The notes under the pieces were generated by a model. The model saw only the letters and a program-made list of their open reading frames with translations. It was not told where the DNA came from and made no database searches. A stretch of DNA of 64,000 nt from Bordetella genomosp. 8 (GTDB taxonomy: Bacteria; Pseudomonadota; Gammaproteobacteria; Burkholderiales; Burkholderiaceae_B): the NCBI RefSeq assembly GCF_002119685.1, contig NZ_CP021108.1, forward strand, positions 4,588,001 to 4,652,000, read 5' to 3'. The stretch's first letter is position 1, and each line of letters begins with the position of its first letter. The position numbers and the translations under genes are program-made. Positions 46,570 to 53,941 of this stretch are shown here, piece after piece.

Positions 46570-47073
46570 GCTCCATTTATCGTCTTCGCGTTTTGGATTT
46601 TGATTGCCGCTCCGTTGATGGTTCATGCGCAGTGCGCAGCCGGAATCCCAGGTGCCGGCAATGCGGGCTGCATTCCACCTTCGGCGCCGAATTCGCCGTA
46701 CAACAATCACGCGGGGGATTACCCGATTCCGGGCAACGCGCCGGCACCCAAATGGAGGGATAGCTGGGGTGCCGTCGCGATGGACGACGGGACTGGCGCG
46801 GCCGGCGTAGCCGTCAATGAGGAAAGCAAGTCGTCGGCCAGTAAGATTGCCATGAACCAATGCAGCATGAATGGCAGCCCGCATTGCAAGGTCATCATTT
46901 CCTACTACAACCAGTGCGTGGCCGTGGCGCAGCAAGATGGCGGCGGCTTCATCATTGCAGCAGGCCGCGCGGAGCAGGCTGATGCCGACCAATACACCAT
47001 GTCCCAATGTGCCAAACACGGCAAGTGCGCAATCGTGTACCACGCGTGCAGCTACGCCGTTCGAGTGCAATGA
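46540..47073 (+). CDS. DUF4189 exported protein, copy 3 of 3
   Basis: A 177-residue protein starting at ATG 46540 inside the stop of copy 2 (ATGA). A start at 46552 would align better with copy 2. The signal peptide ends after MVHA; the mature part QCAAGIPGAGNAGCIPPSAPNSPYNN and the core WRDSWGAVAMDDG, CKVIISYYNQCVAVA and CGKCAIVY-like end follow the same plan (here KHGKCAIVYHAC). It differs from copies 1 and 2 by substitutions across the whole length, so the duplication is not recent or it has diverged under selection. Confidence 0.85.
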   Translation: MTFIMTIRKKAPFIVFAFWILIAAPLMVHAQCAAGIPGAGNAGCIPPSAPNSPYNNHAGDYPIPGNAPAPKWRDSWGAVAMDDGTGAAGVAVNEESKSSASKIAMNQCSMNGSPHCKVIISYYNQCVAVAQQDGGGFIIAAGRAEQADADQYTMSQCAKHGKCAIVYHACSYAVRVQ

Positions 47074-47501
47074 TGTCCACCAACAAGTTTGAACGGATGC
47101 GGGCCCGGCTCACGTGGCGCATTCATCGCCTGAGCGCGCACCTTGGCACGAGCGCGGCGATCGTGCTGGCCGCGCTGTTGCCACCGGGCGTGGCTCACGC
47201 CGCGGGTTTCGACTGCAAGTTTGCCAAAACCCAGGTCGAGCACCTGATCTGCTCAGTTCCCAAGCTGTCCAAGCTCGACGATCAGATGAAAGTGCTGTTC
47301 GAGAAGATCGAAGACGAGACCGCCGGCCACGATGGCGAAACCGGCAAGCTGATCGATCCGGCTGGCGAAGAACAGGCCCGCTGGCGCACCACGGTACGGG
47401 ACCGCTGTAAAGACGCGGCGTGCCTGGAGTCCGTCTACGTCGCACGTCTGGCGGCGATGCGAAAGAATTGGGCTCAGGCGCTGGACCCGGCGGATCGATA
47501 A
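47070..47501 (+). CDS. LprI-like (DUF1311) exported protein
   Basis: A 143-residue protein; the ATG at 47070 overlaps the copy 3 stop, and ATG 47073 is equally good. A signal peptide ends at about residue 43 after VAHAAG. The mature part FDCKFAKTQVEHLICSVPKLSKLDDQM is the lysozyme-inhibitor-LprI-type N-terminal domain, with cysteines and the C-terminal RWRTTVRDRCKDAACLESVYVARLAAM completing it. In Mycobacterium LprI inhibits lysozyme; the Gram-negative members are mostly untested. It follows the DUF4189 genes in one transcription unit, so it may work with them in the periplasm. Confidence 0.85.
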   Translation: MMSTNKFERMRARLTWRIHRLSAHLGTSAAIVLAALLPPGVAHAAGFDCKFAKTQVEHLICSVPKLSKLDDQMKVLFEKIEDETAGHDGETGKLIDPAGEEQARWRTTVRDRCKDAACLESVYVARLAAMRKNWAQALDPADR

Positions 47502-47528
47502 CGCCCGATTACACCCGCGCTCGCTGTC

Positions 47529-48563
47529 TTACTGCTCGCCTTCGCAGCGATTGTCGGTTGGCGTTCGCTTGCCCGCGATTCTCCGGTGCAGCGTCAGGTA
47601 CTTCACGTTTTCCTTTCCTGACTGCCGATACCAATCCAACTGGTCGCCCCGCAGCACAAAATAATCGGCCTGCGTCGTATCGAAATTGGCGCAACGAGCG
47701 TCCGAGGCCATATCTTCGGTGCTGTCCGTGCAGAAATGCGCATACAGCTTGCCGTCGCGAATATCGCCCTGCAAGGATCCTTGCTCGCCGATACCGCGGC
47801 CGGAGCCGTCGCTCCAGTTGCCAGTCGCCTTCCCATCGCGGACCTTCAGGCTGACGCCGGCCGCATGCCGCCAACCGCATGTCTGCTGGTATACCCAATC
47901 CCCCTGAAAGCCTGCCGCCCCCATGGAAGGAGATGCATTGGAAGCAGCACGCTCAGCCTGCATGCTGATCGAAAAGGTCGCGTAGGGATTGTCGAATGCA
48001 TTGGCGTTCATCGCGCCGATATCGATGCGCGCGCTTTCGGCATGGCCGTAGGATCTTAATGAAAAAAATCGCGTGACCTTCTTCCCGGCAAGCAAGTCAT
48101 CGTTATAAAGCGCCGGGCTGAACATCACCTTGGAATGATGAAGTTCAACCGTGATGCCCACGATCGACCAATGGCATACCCCTTGTCCGAAATAGTCCTC
48201 GTCGAGGAAACGGTCAAGCACGACGTCAGCCTTATACGTGTTGTCGCCCACAGCGACGAAAGCCACCGGTACTCGTTTTTCAGGAACCACCGTTGCGCCG
48301 GACACGGGTGTCAATGGCACGCAGGCCGGCGTGTCGACGCGATAGTTCACGTGACCTTCGACCCGTTCGAACGGCCCCGGCGCCGCATGAACGACGGCGC
48401 TGACGCTGTAGCGGAGTTGGGGTGAGGGATTGAGGCGAGCTTCCCGACTCGCGACCGCACGTGCCTGGCTCTGGGCGTGGGCTGGTGCCTGGCATAAACA
48501 CAGGCACGCGGCCAGCGTGATGCAGAAGAGTCTGCAAACTGTTGCGAACGGAGTCATTCTCAT
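47529..48563 (-). CDS. exported protein of unknown family
   Basis: A 344-residue protein with a signal peptide (about residues 1-30, cut after AHA). I do not recognise the family. A first part (about 40-200) looks like a beta-rich domain with VNYRVDTPACVPLTPV and CHWSIVGITVELHHSKV, and a last part (about 225-340) contains WVYQQTCGWRHAAGVSLKVRDGKATGNWSDGSG and later ARCANFDTTQADYFVLRGDQLDWYR. The latter resembles small periplasmic solubility or inhibitor folds only vaguely. It is convergent with the LprI-like gene and may be part of the same envelope cluster. Confidence 0.75.
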   Translation of the reverse strand: MRMTPFATVCRLFCITLAACLCLCQAPAHAQSQARAVASREARLNPSPQLRYSVSAVVHAAPGPFERVEGHVNYRVDTPACVPLTPVSGATVVPEKRVPVAFVAVGDNTYKADVVLDRFLDEDYFGQGVCHWSIVGITVELHHSKVMFSPALYNDDLLAGKKVTRFFSLRSYGHAESARIDIGAMNANAFDNPYATFSISMQAERAASNASPSMGAAGFQGDWVYQQTCGWRHAAGVSLKVRDGKATGNWSDGSGRGIGEQGSLQGDIRDGKLYAHFCTDSTEDMASDARCANFDTTQADYFVLRGDQLDWYRQSGKENVKYLTLHRRIAGKRTPTDNRCEGEQ

Positions 48564-48583
48564 CGCCCTTGGCGCGGTGATTA

Positions 48584-49030
48584 TCAGAAACCGTAGCCGC
48601 TGATGTATCGACCGCAGGAGTTGTAGTTGATCTTGCCGTTGGTGATCATCTTGTAGCGAAGGATGGTGCCTTCGTTATTCGTATAAAAGATGACCCAGCA
48701 GTCGGTCGATTCCGGAACGTATTCATCGTATCGCCCGTTCTGGATGATGCCCGGCGCGGTCATCACCTGATAACCCTTGTTCTCGTAGTGCGCTGCCTCG
48801 TAGCCGTAAATGTAGGTGTACGACTTCGTCTGGGCGTCGACTTGCTTGACGAACGGCGTTGCGCCATTCGGCTCCGGCCATTTGGGCAGCAGTTCCTTGA
48901 TGTTCTTACCCACCTGAGCGTCGAGCTTGTTTCGGGTGGGCGACCACGGTGATAGTCCCATGCAAGCTGAGAGCATTACAGAAAGAACGATCGCGGGAGC
49001 GATCCGAAACATGCTTCCGAAGCGTTTCAT
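48584..49030 (-). CDS. small lipoprotein, unknown family
   Basis: A 148-residue lipoprotein. The signal ends in LSAC with the lipid cysteine at residue 23. The mature part begins MGLSPWSPTRNKLDAQVGKNI and continues KWPEPNGATPFVKQV, then several tyrosine-rich strands with YTYIYGYEAAHYEN and CGRYISGYGF at the end. The end cysteine may pair with CWVIFY. The start of the mature part resembles small SmpA-like lipoproteins, but this is weak. It is directly upstream of the unknown exported protein on the same strand (20 bases). Confidence 0.8.
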   Translation of the reverse strand: MKRFGSMFRIAPAIVLSVMLSACMGLSPWSPTRNKLDAQVGKNIKELLPKWPEPNGATPFVKQVDAQTKSYTYIYGYEAAHYENKGYQVMTAPGIIQNGRYDEYVPESTDCWVIFYTNNEGTILRYKMITNGKINYNSCGRYISGYGF

Positions 49031-49474
49031 GATTTCTCGACAGTGCAGAAGTAGTGGAGATCACGGTGGGGCCGCAATATATCACCTGGGTTCACCACTG
49101 GTAACTGTCGTTGAAACGATTCGTAAGATCAAAAATTCAAGACGAGGGTGGCTTGTCGTTCCATGCCGAGGCGGGAGGCGCCGCTGGCGACCGGGCCAGT
49201 AGCCCCGTGCCCGAAGGCAATGTTCCGCAACGATGTATCCGGATAATCGAGGGGACACCCATGACATCAGGCGCGCCCTCATATACCTGTGCGCTTGGTT
49301 ACATCCCTAGGGCCGTCTTTAACCGATGTGCGATCGCGCTTTGATATGGTGACGCCAACGTCGTTACGGGAACGCAGTAACCGTATCGGACGTAGCGCAC
49401 TTAGCCACGGCCCAGGCCGTGGCTTTTTTTTGGAGGGTGATACTGATACCAATGCGCATCCGCTCCGAACCGGA
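49031..49474. other. 444-base gap with an orphan plus-strand terminator
   Basis: This gap lies between minus-strand genes. It has no convincing protein gene, but a strong plus-strand Rho-independent terminator (49403-49431) is present with no plus-strand gene upstream after 47501. The 50-90 bases before it contain dyads (CGTTACGG with CCGTATCG, and GTTAC with GTAAC). It may encode a small RNA transcribed rightwards. Confidence 0.5.
49403..49431 (+). terminator. orphan Rho-independent terminator
   Basis: Ten-base arms AGCCACGGCC (49403-49412) and GGCCGTGGCT (49415-49424) enclose CA and run into a T8 tract. It points rightwards, away from all neighbouring genes, which are on the minus strand. 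Confidence 0.9.
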
Positions 49475-50035
49475 TCAGGGTCGATGCGTTGCTGCGTAGC
49501 TGGTTCGCCAGTCTTCCAGCTCCTGGGCACGGATGGCCGTCCTTTCCATTCGGCAGGCCGATAAGGTACTCGGCCCGGATGTCGATCCAAATCGATCGGC
49601 TCTCACGGCGCAGTCCTTTTCATAAAAGGCAAGCCAAGCACGCTGTGCAGCCTGTATCTGCTGGATAGCCTCCTTGCCTGCCACGCTGGTGATGGTGGAA
49701 ACCAGCGCTTTATAATCCTTGTTCAGACGCGCATCCTGATAGGTATATTCAGCGTCCGCACAATCTCCCTGGAGCCCCACCTGCCCTTGCGTAGCCTTGA
49801 TGCACGCGTCATAGCTTGGCCTGATGCCGTAATAGCGTGGCGATACGTAGGAGAGGCGCTCCACCCCTGGCATGATGGCGACGCCGTTGATAACGTTACC
49901 GTCGTCGTCAGACTTGGTTTGGTGGTCTTGCGCGCCACCCGCTGTAGCTGCCGCCAATGGCGGAGATGCCAGCGCGCTGTCGAAAAGAGATAGGAACAAC
50001 AGCCACACTGCCACGGCAGTCCTTGCCCGCTTCAT
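49475..50035 (-). CDS. LprI-like (DUF1311) exported protein, second copy
   Basis: A 186-residue protein starting at ATG 50035 with GAGGAAG upstream. The signal peptide is about 1-24 (cut after ALA). After a linker (PPLAAATAGG) there is a central region, then the DUF1311-like domain CADAEYTYQDARLNKDYKALVSTI and AAQRAWLAFYEKDCAVRADRFG, the usual Q-x2-W-x2-Y-R/K-D pattern ending the family. It differs from the LprI-like protein at 47070 in size and sequence. It is on the same strand as the aldoxime operon and 84 bases downstream of it, so read-through is possible. Confidence 0.8.
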   Translation of the reverse strand: MKRARTAVAVWLLFLSLFDSALASPPLAAATAGGAQDHQTKSDDDGNVINGVAIMPGVERLSYVSPRYYGIRPSYDACIKATQGQVGLQGDCADAEYTYQDARLNKDYKALVSTITSVAGKEAIQQIQAAQRAWLAFYEKDCAVRADRFGSTSGPSTLSACRMERTAIRAQELEDWRTSYAATHRP

Positions 50036-50119
50036 CACTTCTTCCTCCAGAGAATAAAAGGATGATGACATCAGCGGTGACTGTATCAAACAAATCGCCG
50101 GCTATAGCCAGGGGCTTTC

Positions 50120-51202
50120 CTACGTGGGCATGACCGCGCTGCCCCACGAGCTTGCATATGGAAGCAATCCGGTCTCGGCGTGGCAATTGACGTACTCGAG
50201 GATCGGGGAACTTCCCAGGACGAAGACCTCGTGCCAGGTCACGACTGATCGGCGATCCCCGTACTTGCGGCGCATTGCCAAGGCATGCTTGAAGATATCG
50301 AGATGCTTTGCATGTCCAGCCGACCATTCCTCCAACTTGGCCAGGGAGAGAAAATAGCCATATTTCGATGTCTCGCGACGCTCGTTGCCGTCCGCGTCCA
50401 GGTTCACCAGGTCTCGCAAGACCAGGCAACCTGTTTCGTCCGGCGCGTCCTTCAGCGACTGCATGCCGGCTTCCAGCTTCGGTTGTAGATTCGTTTCGTA
50501 ATCGGATAGTTGCTCGGCTTCAGCCATCGCCCAATATTGTCCCGAACGGATCGCCACTACGTTGATCGGCAGCGTCACCCTTATCCTTTTTTTCGGACCG
50601 CCGCGGTAATCACGCGCCGGCGCATGCGCACACGGCGAACGCAAAGGGTCGATGGCTGCCAGCGGGATGCGATCCCGCATTGCGCCGAAGTAGCCCGCTA
50701 CATACATGGGCTGCAAACTCCCGCGGTCCGTACGGGCGATCCCCGCCGTATAGAAGCGCTCGGAGAATATCGTCTCGTGCCTGTCGTAAGGCACGACGAA
50801 GGTTTCTCGCCAATACCCCGAGTCCCCCCGCTCCCGCTCGGGCTCGGACAACCAGTGATTGAACCGATCTTCGCGCCGCCAGGCTTCATACTTCGTCGCA
50901 TCGGTCCAGTAGGCGACCACGATGGAATTGACCCATCCGGCCTGATCCCGATGGCGCAGTTCCTCGAAGCTGTCCGGCCCGTTCGCGCGGCCCATGGCAT
51001 CGCGAACACGCTGGAAAAACGCGACCGGCGTATCCCGGTCGTCGGCCGCATGCTGGACGGCGATGTAGTCGGAGACGATGCTGGCCACCGGCTTATCCCA
51101 GCGCACCGAGAATTTCGGCGCGCCCGGGCTGTGGGAATCGGGTCGCCGCAGGGGTTCGGTGCGCGGGTATTCGACGTGAAAGTTGATCGATGTAGCGGAC
51201 AT
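50120..51202 (-). CDS. aldoxime dehydratase (heme enzyme)
   Basis: A 360-residue protein of the phenylacetaldoxime/alkylaldoxime dehydratase family, which removes water from aldoximes to give nitriles at a ferrous heme. Segments YWRETFVVPYDRHETIFSE, GRYYAM-like GQYWAMAEAEQ and KYGYFLSLAKLEEWSAGHAKHLDIF are typical. Histidines near residues 297-300 and 324 (in VVTWHEVFVL) sit where the proximal heme ligand and the distal catalytic histidine occur. ATG 51202 has GGAG upstream; an ATG overlapping the previous stop at 51229 is an alternative. It ends the operon with two transporters and a nitrilase. Confidence 0.9.
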   Translation of the reverse strand: MSATSINFHVEYPRTEPLRRPDSHSPGAPKFSVRWDKPVASIVSDYIAVQHAADDRDTPVAFFQRVRDAMGRANGPDSFEELRHRDQAGWVNSIVVAYWTDATKYEAWRREDRFNHWLSEPERERGDSGYWRETFVVPYDRHETIFSERFYTAGIARTDRGSLQPMYVAGYFGAMRDRIPLAAIDPLRSPCAHAPARDYRGGPKKRIRVTLPINVVAIRSGQYWAMAEAEQLSDYETNLQPKLEAGMQSLKDAPDETGCLVLRDLVNLDADGNERRETSKYGYFLSLAKLEEWSAGHAKHLDIFKHALAMRRKYGDRRSVVTWHEVFVLGSSPILEYVNCHAETGLLPYASSWGSAVMPT

Positions 51203-51228
51203 GACCTTGTGCTCCGGAAGCTCGGGCA

Positions 51229-52866
51229 TTACGTGCGGCTCAATCGGGTCTCGGACACCGGCAAGGACGGCTCTTCATGAACTTTCTCGTGCAGCCATAT
51301 GCCTCCCACGACCACCGATACGGCGGCGAAGACGATCGGATACCACACGCCGAAATAGATGTCTCCGGTCATCGTGACCATGGCAAAGGCCGCTGCAGGG
51401 AAAAAGCCGCCGAAAATCCCATTCCCGACGTGGTAGGGAAACGAAAGAGCGGTGTAGCGCACACGGGCGGGAAACATTTCAACCAATGCGGCCGCAAGTG
51501 GGGCGTACACCATGGCAAAGAAGCAGCACATGATGAACACCAGCAGGATCAGCATGGGAATATCCACCCGGGCGGGGTCGGCCTTCTGGGAATACCCCGC
51601 CTCCCGCAGCGCCGCCTGCATGGCGACGGGGTCGAATCCGATGATGGTTTTCGAACCCACGGAAATAACGGGGCGGTCCGCGCTATCGTCATGCTGATTT
51701 GTATACGGCACGCCAAGCTTGGCCAGGGATTCCTTGACCTTATCGCATTCCGTAATCGGAGGATTCGTTCCGAGCAGGTCGAACTGCACCCCGCACTGGG
51801 CGGGCGCGGCACGCAGCATGACCGGCGCCGTCGCGGCGGCCTGCTCCAAGCCGGGGTTGGCGTAATGGGTCACACCGTGGAACAGCGGCATGAACGTCAC
51901 CGCGGCCAGGAAGCAGCCCGTCAGAATGACTTTTTTACGGCCGATATGGTCGGATACCGCACCTGCGATCCAGATCATCGGCAACGTCAGGACCAGTGCG
52001 GCACTGACGATGATGCTGGTCGTGCCTATGTCGACGTGCAGGGTTCGATTCAGGAAAAAGAACACATAAGTCTGGCCTGTGTAGAGGACCGTAGTCGTAC
52101 CCATGACCAGGCCGAACAACGCGATCAGCATTGCCTTGATGTTGGTCCAGCTTCCGAAGGCCTCGCGCACCGGTGCTTTCGACGTTTTTCCTTCCGCTTT
52201 CATCGCCGCGAAGACAGGCGACTCGTGCAGCTTGGTCCGAATGTAGATCGAAATCGCAAGCATCAACCCGGACAACAGGAAAGGTATGCGCCAGGCCCAG
52301 TCGTCGAAGGCGGTCCCGAAGATTTCCCGGCACAGGAAGACGACTCCCAACGACAGGATCGCGCCACCCGCGCCCGTCATCTGGATCCAGCTTGTGTCTC
52401 GGCCACGTTTTCCGGCAGGAGCGTGCTCGGCCACGTAAATGGCCGCGCCACCGTATTCGCCGCCCAAGCCCAATCCCTGGAGTACGCGCATGGCCAGCAG
52501 CAGAATCGGCGCCCAGATCCCGATCTGGCTGTAGTTGGGCAGCAAGCCGACGCAGAACGTGGATGCACCCATCAATATGATCGTGATCAGGAAGGTGTAT
52601 TTGCGTCCGATCCGATCTCCAAGCCGTCCGAAGATCAATGCCCCGATCGGACGGACGGCGAAGCCCACGCCAAACGCGATCAGCGCGAACAGGTACGCGC
52701 TTGCGCCCGACAATGCTCCGAAGAACTGGGCCGAGAACACTGAAGCAAGCGCCCCGTAGAGAAAAAAGTCGTACCACTCGAACAGGGTGCCTAGCGTCGA
52801 TCCCACGATTACCCTGCGCGATTGCCTGGCGGCGTCGCCACTCTGTTGTCCCATGGCTGGGTTCAT
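51229..52866 (-). CDS. MHS-family MFS transporter with large loop insertion
   Basis: A 545-residue 12-helix proton symporter of the metabolite:H+ symporter group. TM1 reads GTLFEWYDFFLYG, motif A is GRLGDRIGRKYTFL, and GGEYGGAAIYVAEHAP is the conserved TM5 region. A roughly 100-residue hydrophilic insertion (about 345-445, with cysteines in CGVQF and TECDK) breaks the C-terminal half between helices. This makes it longer than the usual 430-450 residues. It lies between nitrilase and aldoxime dehydratase, so it probably imports an aldoxime, nitrile or derived acid. The stop overlaps the next ATG candidate. Confidence 0.88.
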   Translation of the reverse strand: MNPAMGQQSGDAARQSRRVIVGSTLGTLFEWYDFFLYGALASVFSAQFFGALSGASAYLFALIAFGVGFAVRPIGALIFGRLGDRIGRKYTFLITIILMGASTFCVGLLPNYSQIGIWAPILLLAMRVLQGLGLGGEYGGAAIYVAEHAPAGKRGRDTSWIQMTGAGGAILSLGVVFLCREIFGTAFDDWAWRIPFLLSGLMLAISIYIRTKLHESPVFAAMKAEGKTSKAPVREAFGSWTNIKAMLIALFGLVMGTTTVLYTGQTYVFFFLNRTLHVDIGTTSIIVSAALVLTLPMIWIAGAVSDHIGRKKVILTGCFLAAVTFMPLFHGVTHYANPGLEQAAATAPVMLRAAPAQCGVQFDLLGTNPPITECDKVKESLAKLGVPYTNQHDDSADRPVISVGSKTIIGFDPVAMQAALREAGYSQKADPARVDIPMLILLVFIMCCFFAMVYAPLAAALVEMFPARVRYTALSFPYHVGNGIFGGFFPAAAFAMVTMTGDIYFGVWYPIVFAAVSVVVGGIWLHEKVHEEPSLPVSETRLSRT

Positions 52867-52956
52867 GATTTTCCCCTTGTAAACGGCTACATTGAGTTCC
52901 GTTGATGCGACGGACCATCACAGTGCAAGGACGGTGCGAGCGCTTTCGACTTCCGG

Positions 52957-53907
52957 TCAGGCGTATGCATCCACCACATCGTTGACCGTGACGACCGAAC
53001 TTCGCGGCTGTTCGTTCACGATGAGCTTGAATAGATCGGGCCGCGAATAGTGGCCGTTGACGTCGTGATCGAACTGGGCGCGACGGATGTCGTCCATGTC
53101 GATTTCGGCCGTGAGTATCGTTTCACCGCTGAAATCCGGGCCAGCGATGACGTTGCCTAGCGGGCCGATGATGACGCTGCCGCCCCGCATCAGGACCTCA
53201 TCCGGCGCATCGGTGATCGTGTTGCGGATATCTTCCGGATACTGGGAGCGGGTCAGGTACTGGCAGGCCGACAGGACGAAGCACCGCCCTTCCAGGGCCA
53301 CATGCTGCATCGATGGCACCCAGGTGTCGCGGTCATCGGCGGTCGGCGTGCAGTAGAGCGTCAGCCCCTTGTTGTACATGGCCATGCGCAGGAGCGGGAC
53401 GTAGTTTTCCCAGCATATGACCGCGCCCATGGGTCCCCAGGGCGTGTCGACGGCAGTCAACGTGGAGCCGTCGCCATGGCCCCAGACGAGGCGCTCCGCC
53501 GCCGTCGGGAGCGTCTTTCGATGCTTGCCCAGCAGCGTGCCGTCAGGCCCGAAGAACAGGACGCAGCAGTACAGCGTGCCCCCGGCCCGCTCGATGACGC
53601 CGATGGTCAGGTGCAGTCCGGCTTCCCTGGCCGCGGCGCCCAGCCGATCCGTTTCGGGACCGGGCACCACGATTGCGCGAGACGCATACGCAAGATATTC
53701 CTCGCGAGTGCCGGGCCGGCGCATGCCGACGCAAATATGGAAGTCGGCACCCTTCGGGTATCCCCCGATGAATGCTTCGGGAAAGACCGCGACCTGCACG
53801 CCTTTCCGCCCGCACTCCGCGATCAGCCTTTCCGCCTTTTGCAAGGTCGCTTCCGAGTCCGTACCTTCAGTACCGGCCTGCACGACCGCGACGGTCACTT
53901 TTGCCAT
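52957..53907 (-). CDS. nitrilase (carbon-nitrogen hydrolase)
   Basis: A 316-residue nitrilase that hydrolyses a nitrile directly to carboxylate and ammonia. The catalytic triad is complete: E44 in FPEAFIGGYPKG, K131 in KHRKTLPT and C165 in CWENYVPLL. The length matches nitrilases of about 310-370 residues. It lies 34 bases after the first MFS gene and 90 bases before the second. With the aldoxime dehydratase gene two genes downstream this forms the aldoxime-nitrile-acid pathway. The likely substrates are aryl-acetonitriles or aliphatic nitriles, not resolvable from sequence. Confidence 0.95.
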   Translation of the reverse strand: MAKVTVAVVQAGTEGTDSEATLQKAERLIAECGRKGVQVAVFPEAFIGGYPKGADFHICVGMRRPGTREEYLAYASRAIVVPGPETDRLGAAAREAGLHLTIGVIERAGGTLYCCVLFFGPDGTLLGKHRKTLPTAAERLVWGHGDGSTLTAVDTPWGPMGAVICWENYVPLLRMAMYNKGLTLYCTPTADDRDTWVPSMQHVALEGRCFVLSACQYLTRSQYPEDIRNTITDAPDEVLMRGGSVIIGPLGNVIAGPDFSGETILTAEIDMDDIRRAQFDHDVNGHYSRPDLFKLIVNEQPRSSVVTVNDVVDAYA

Positions 53908-53941
53908 GACTACACTCTCCAGAATTGAAATGGGCTGCGCC

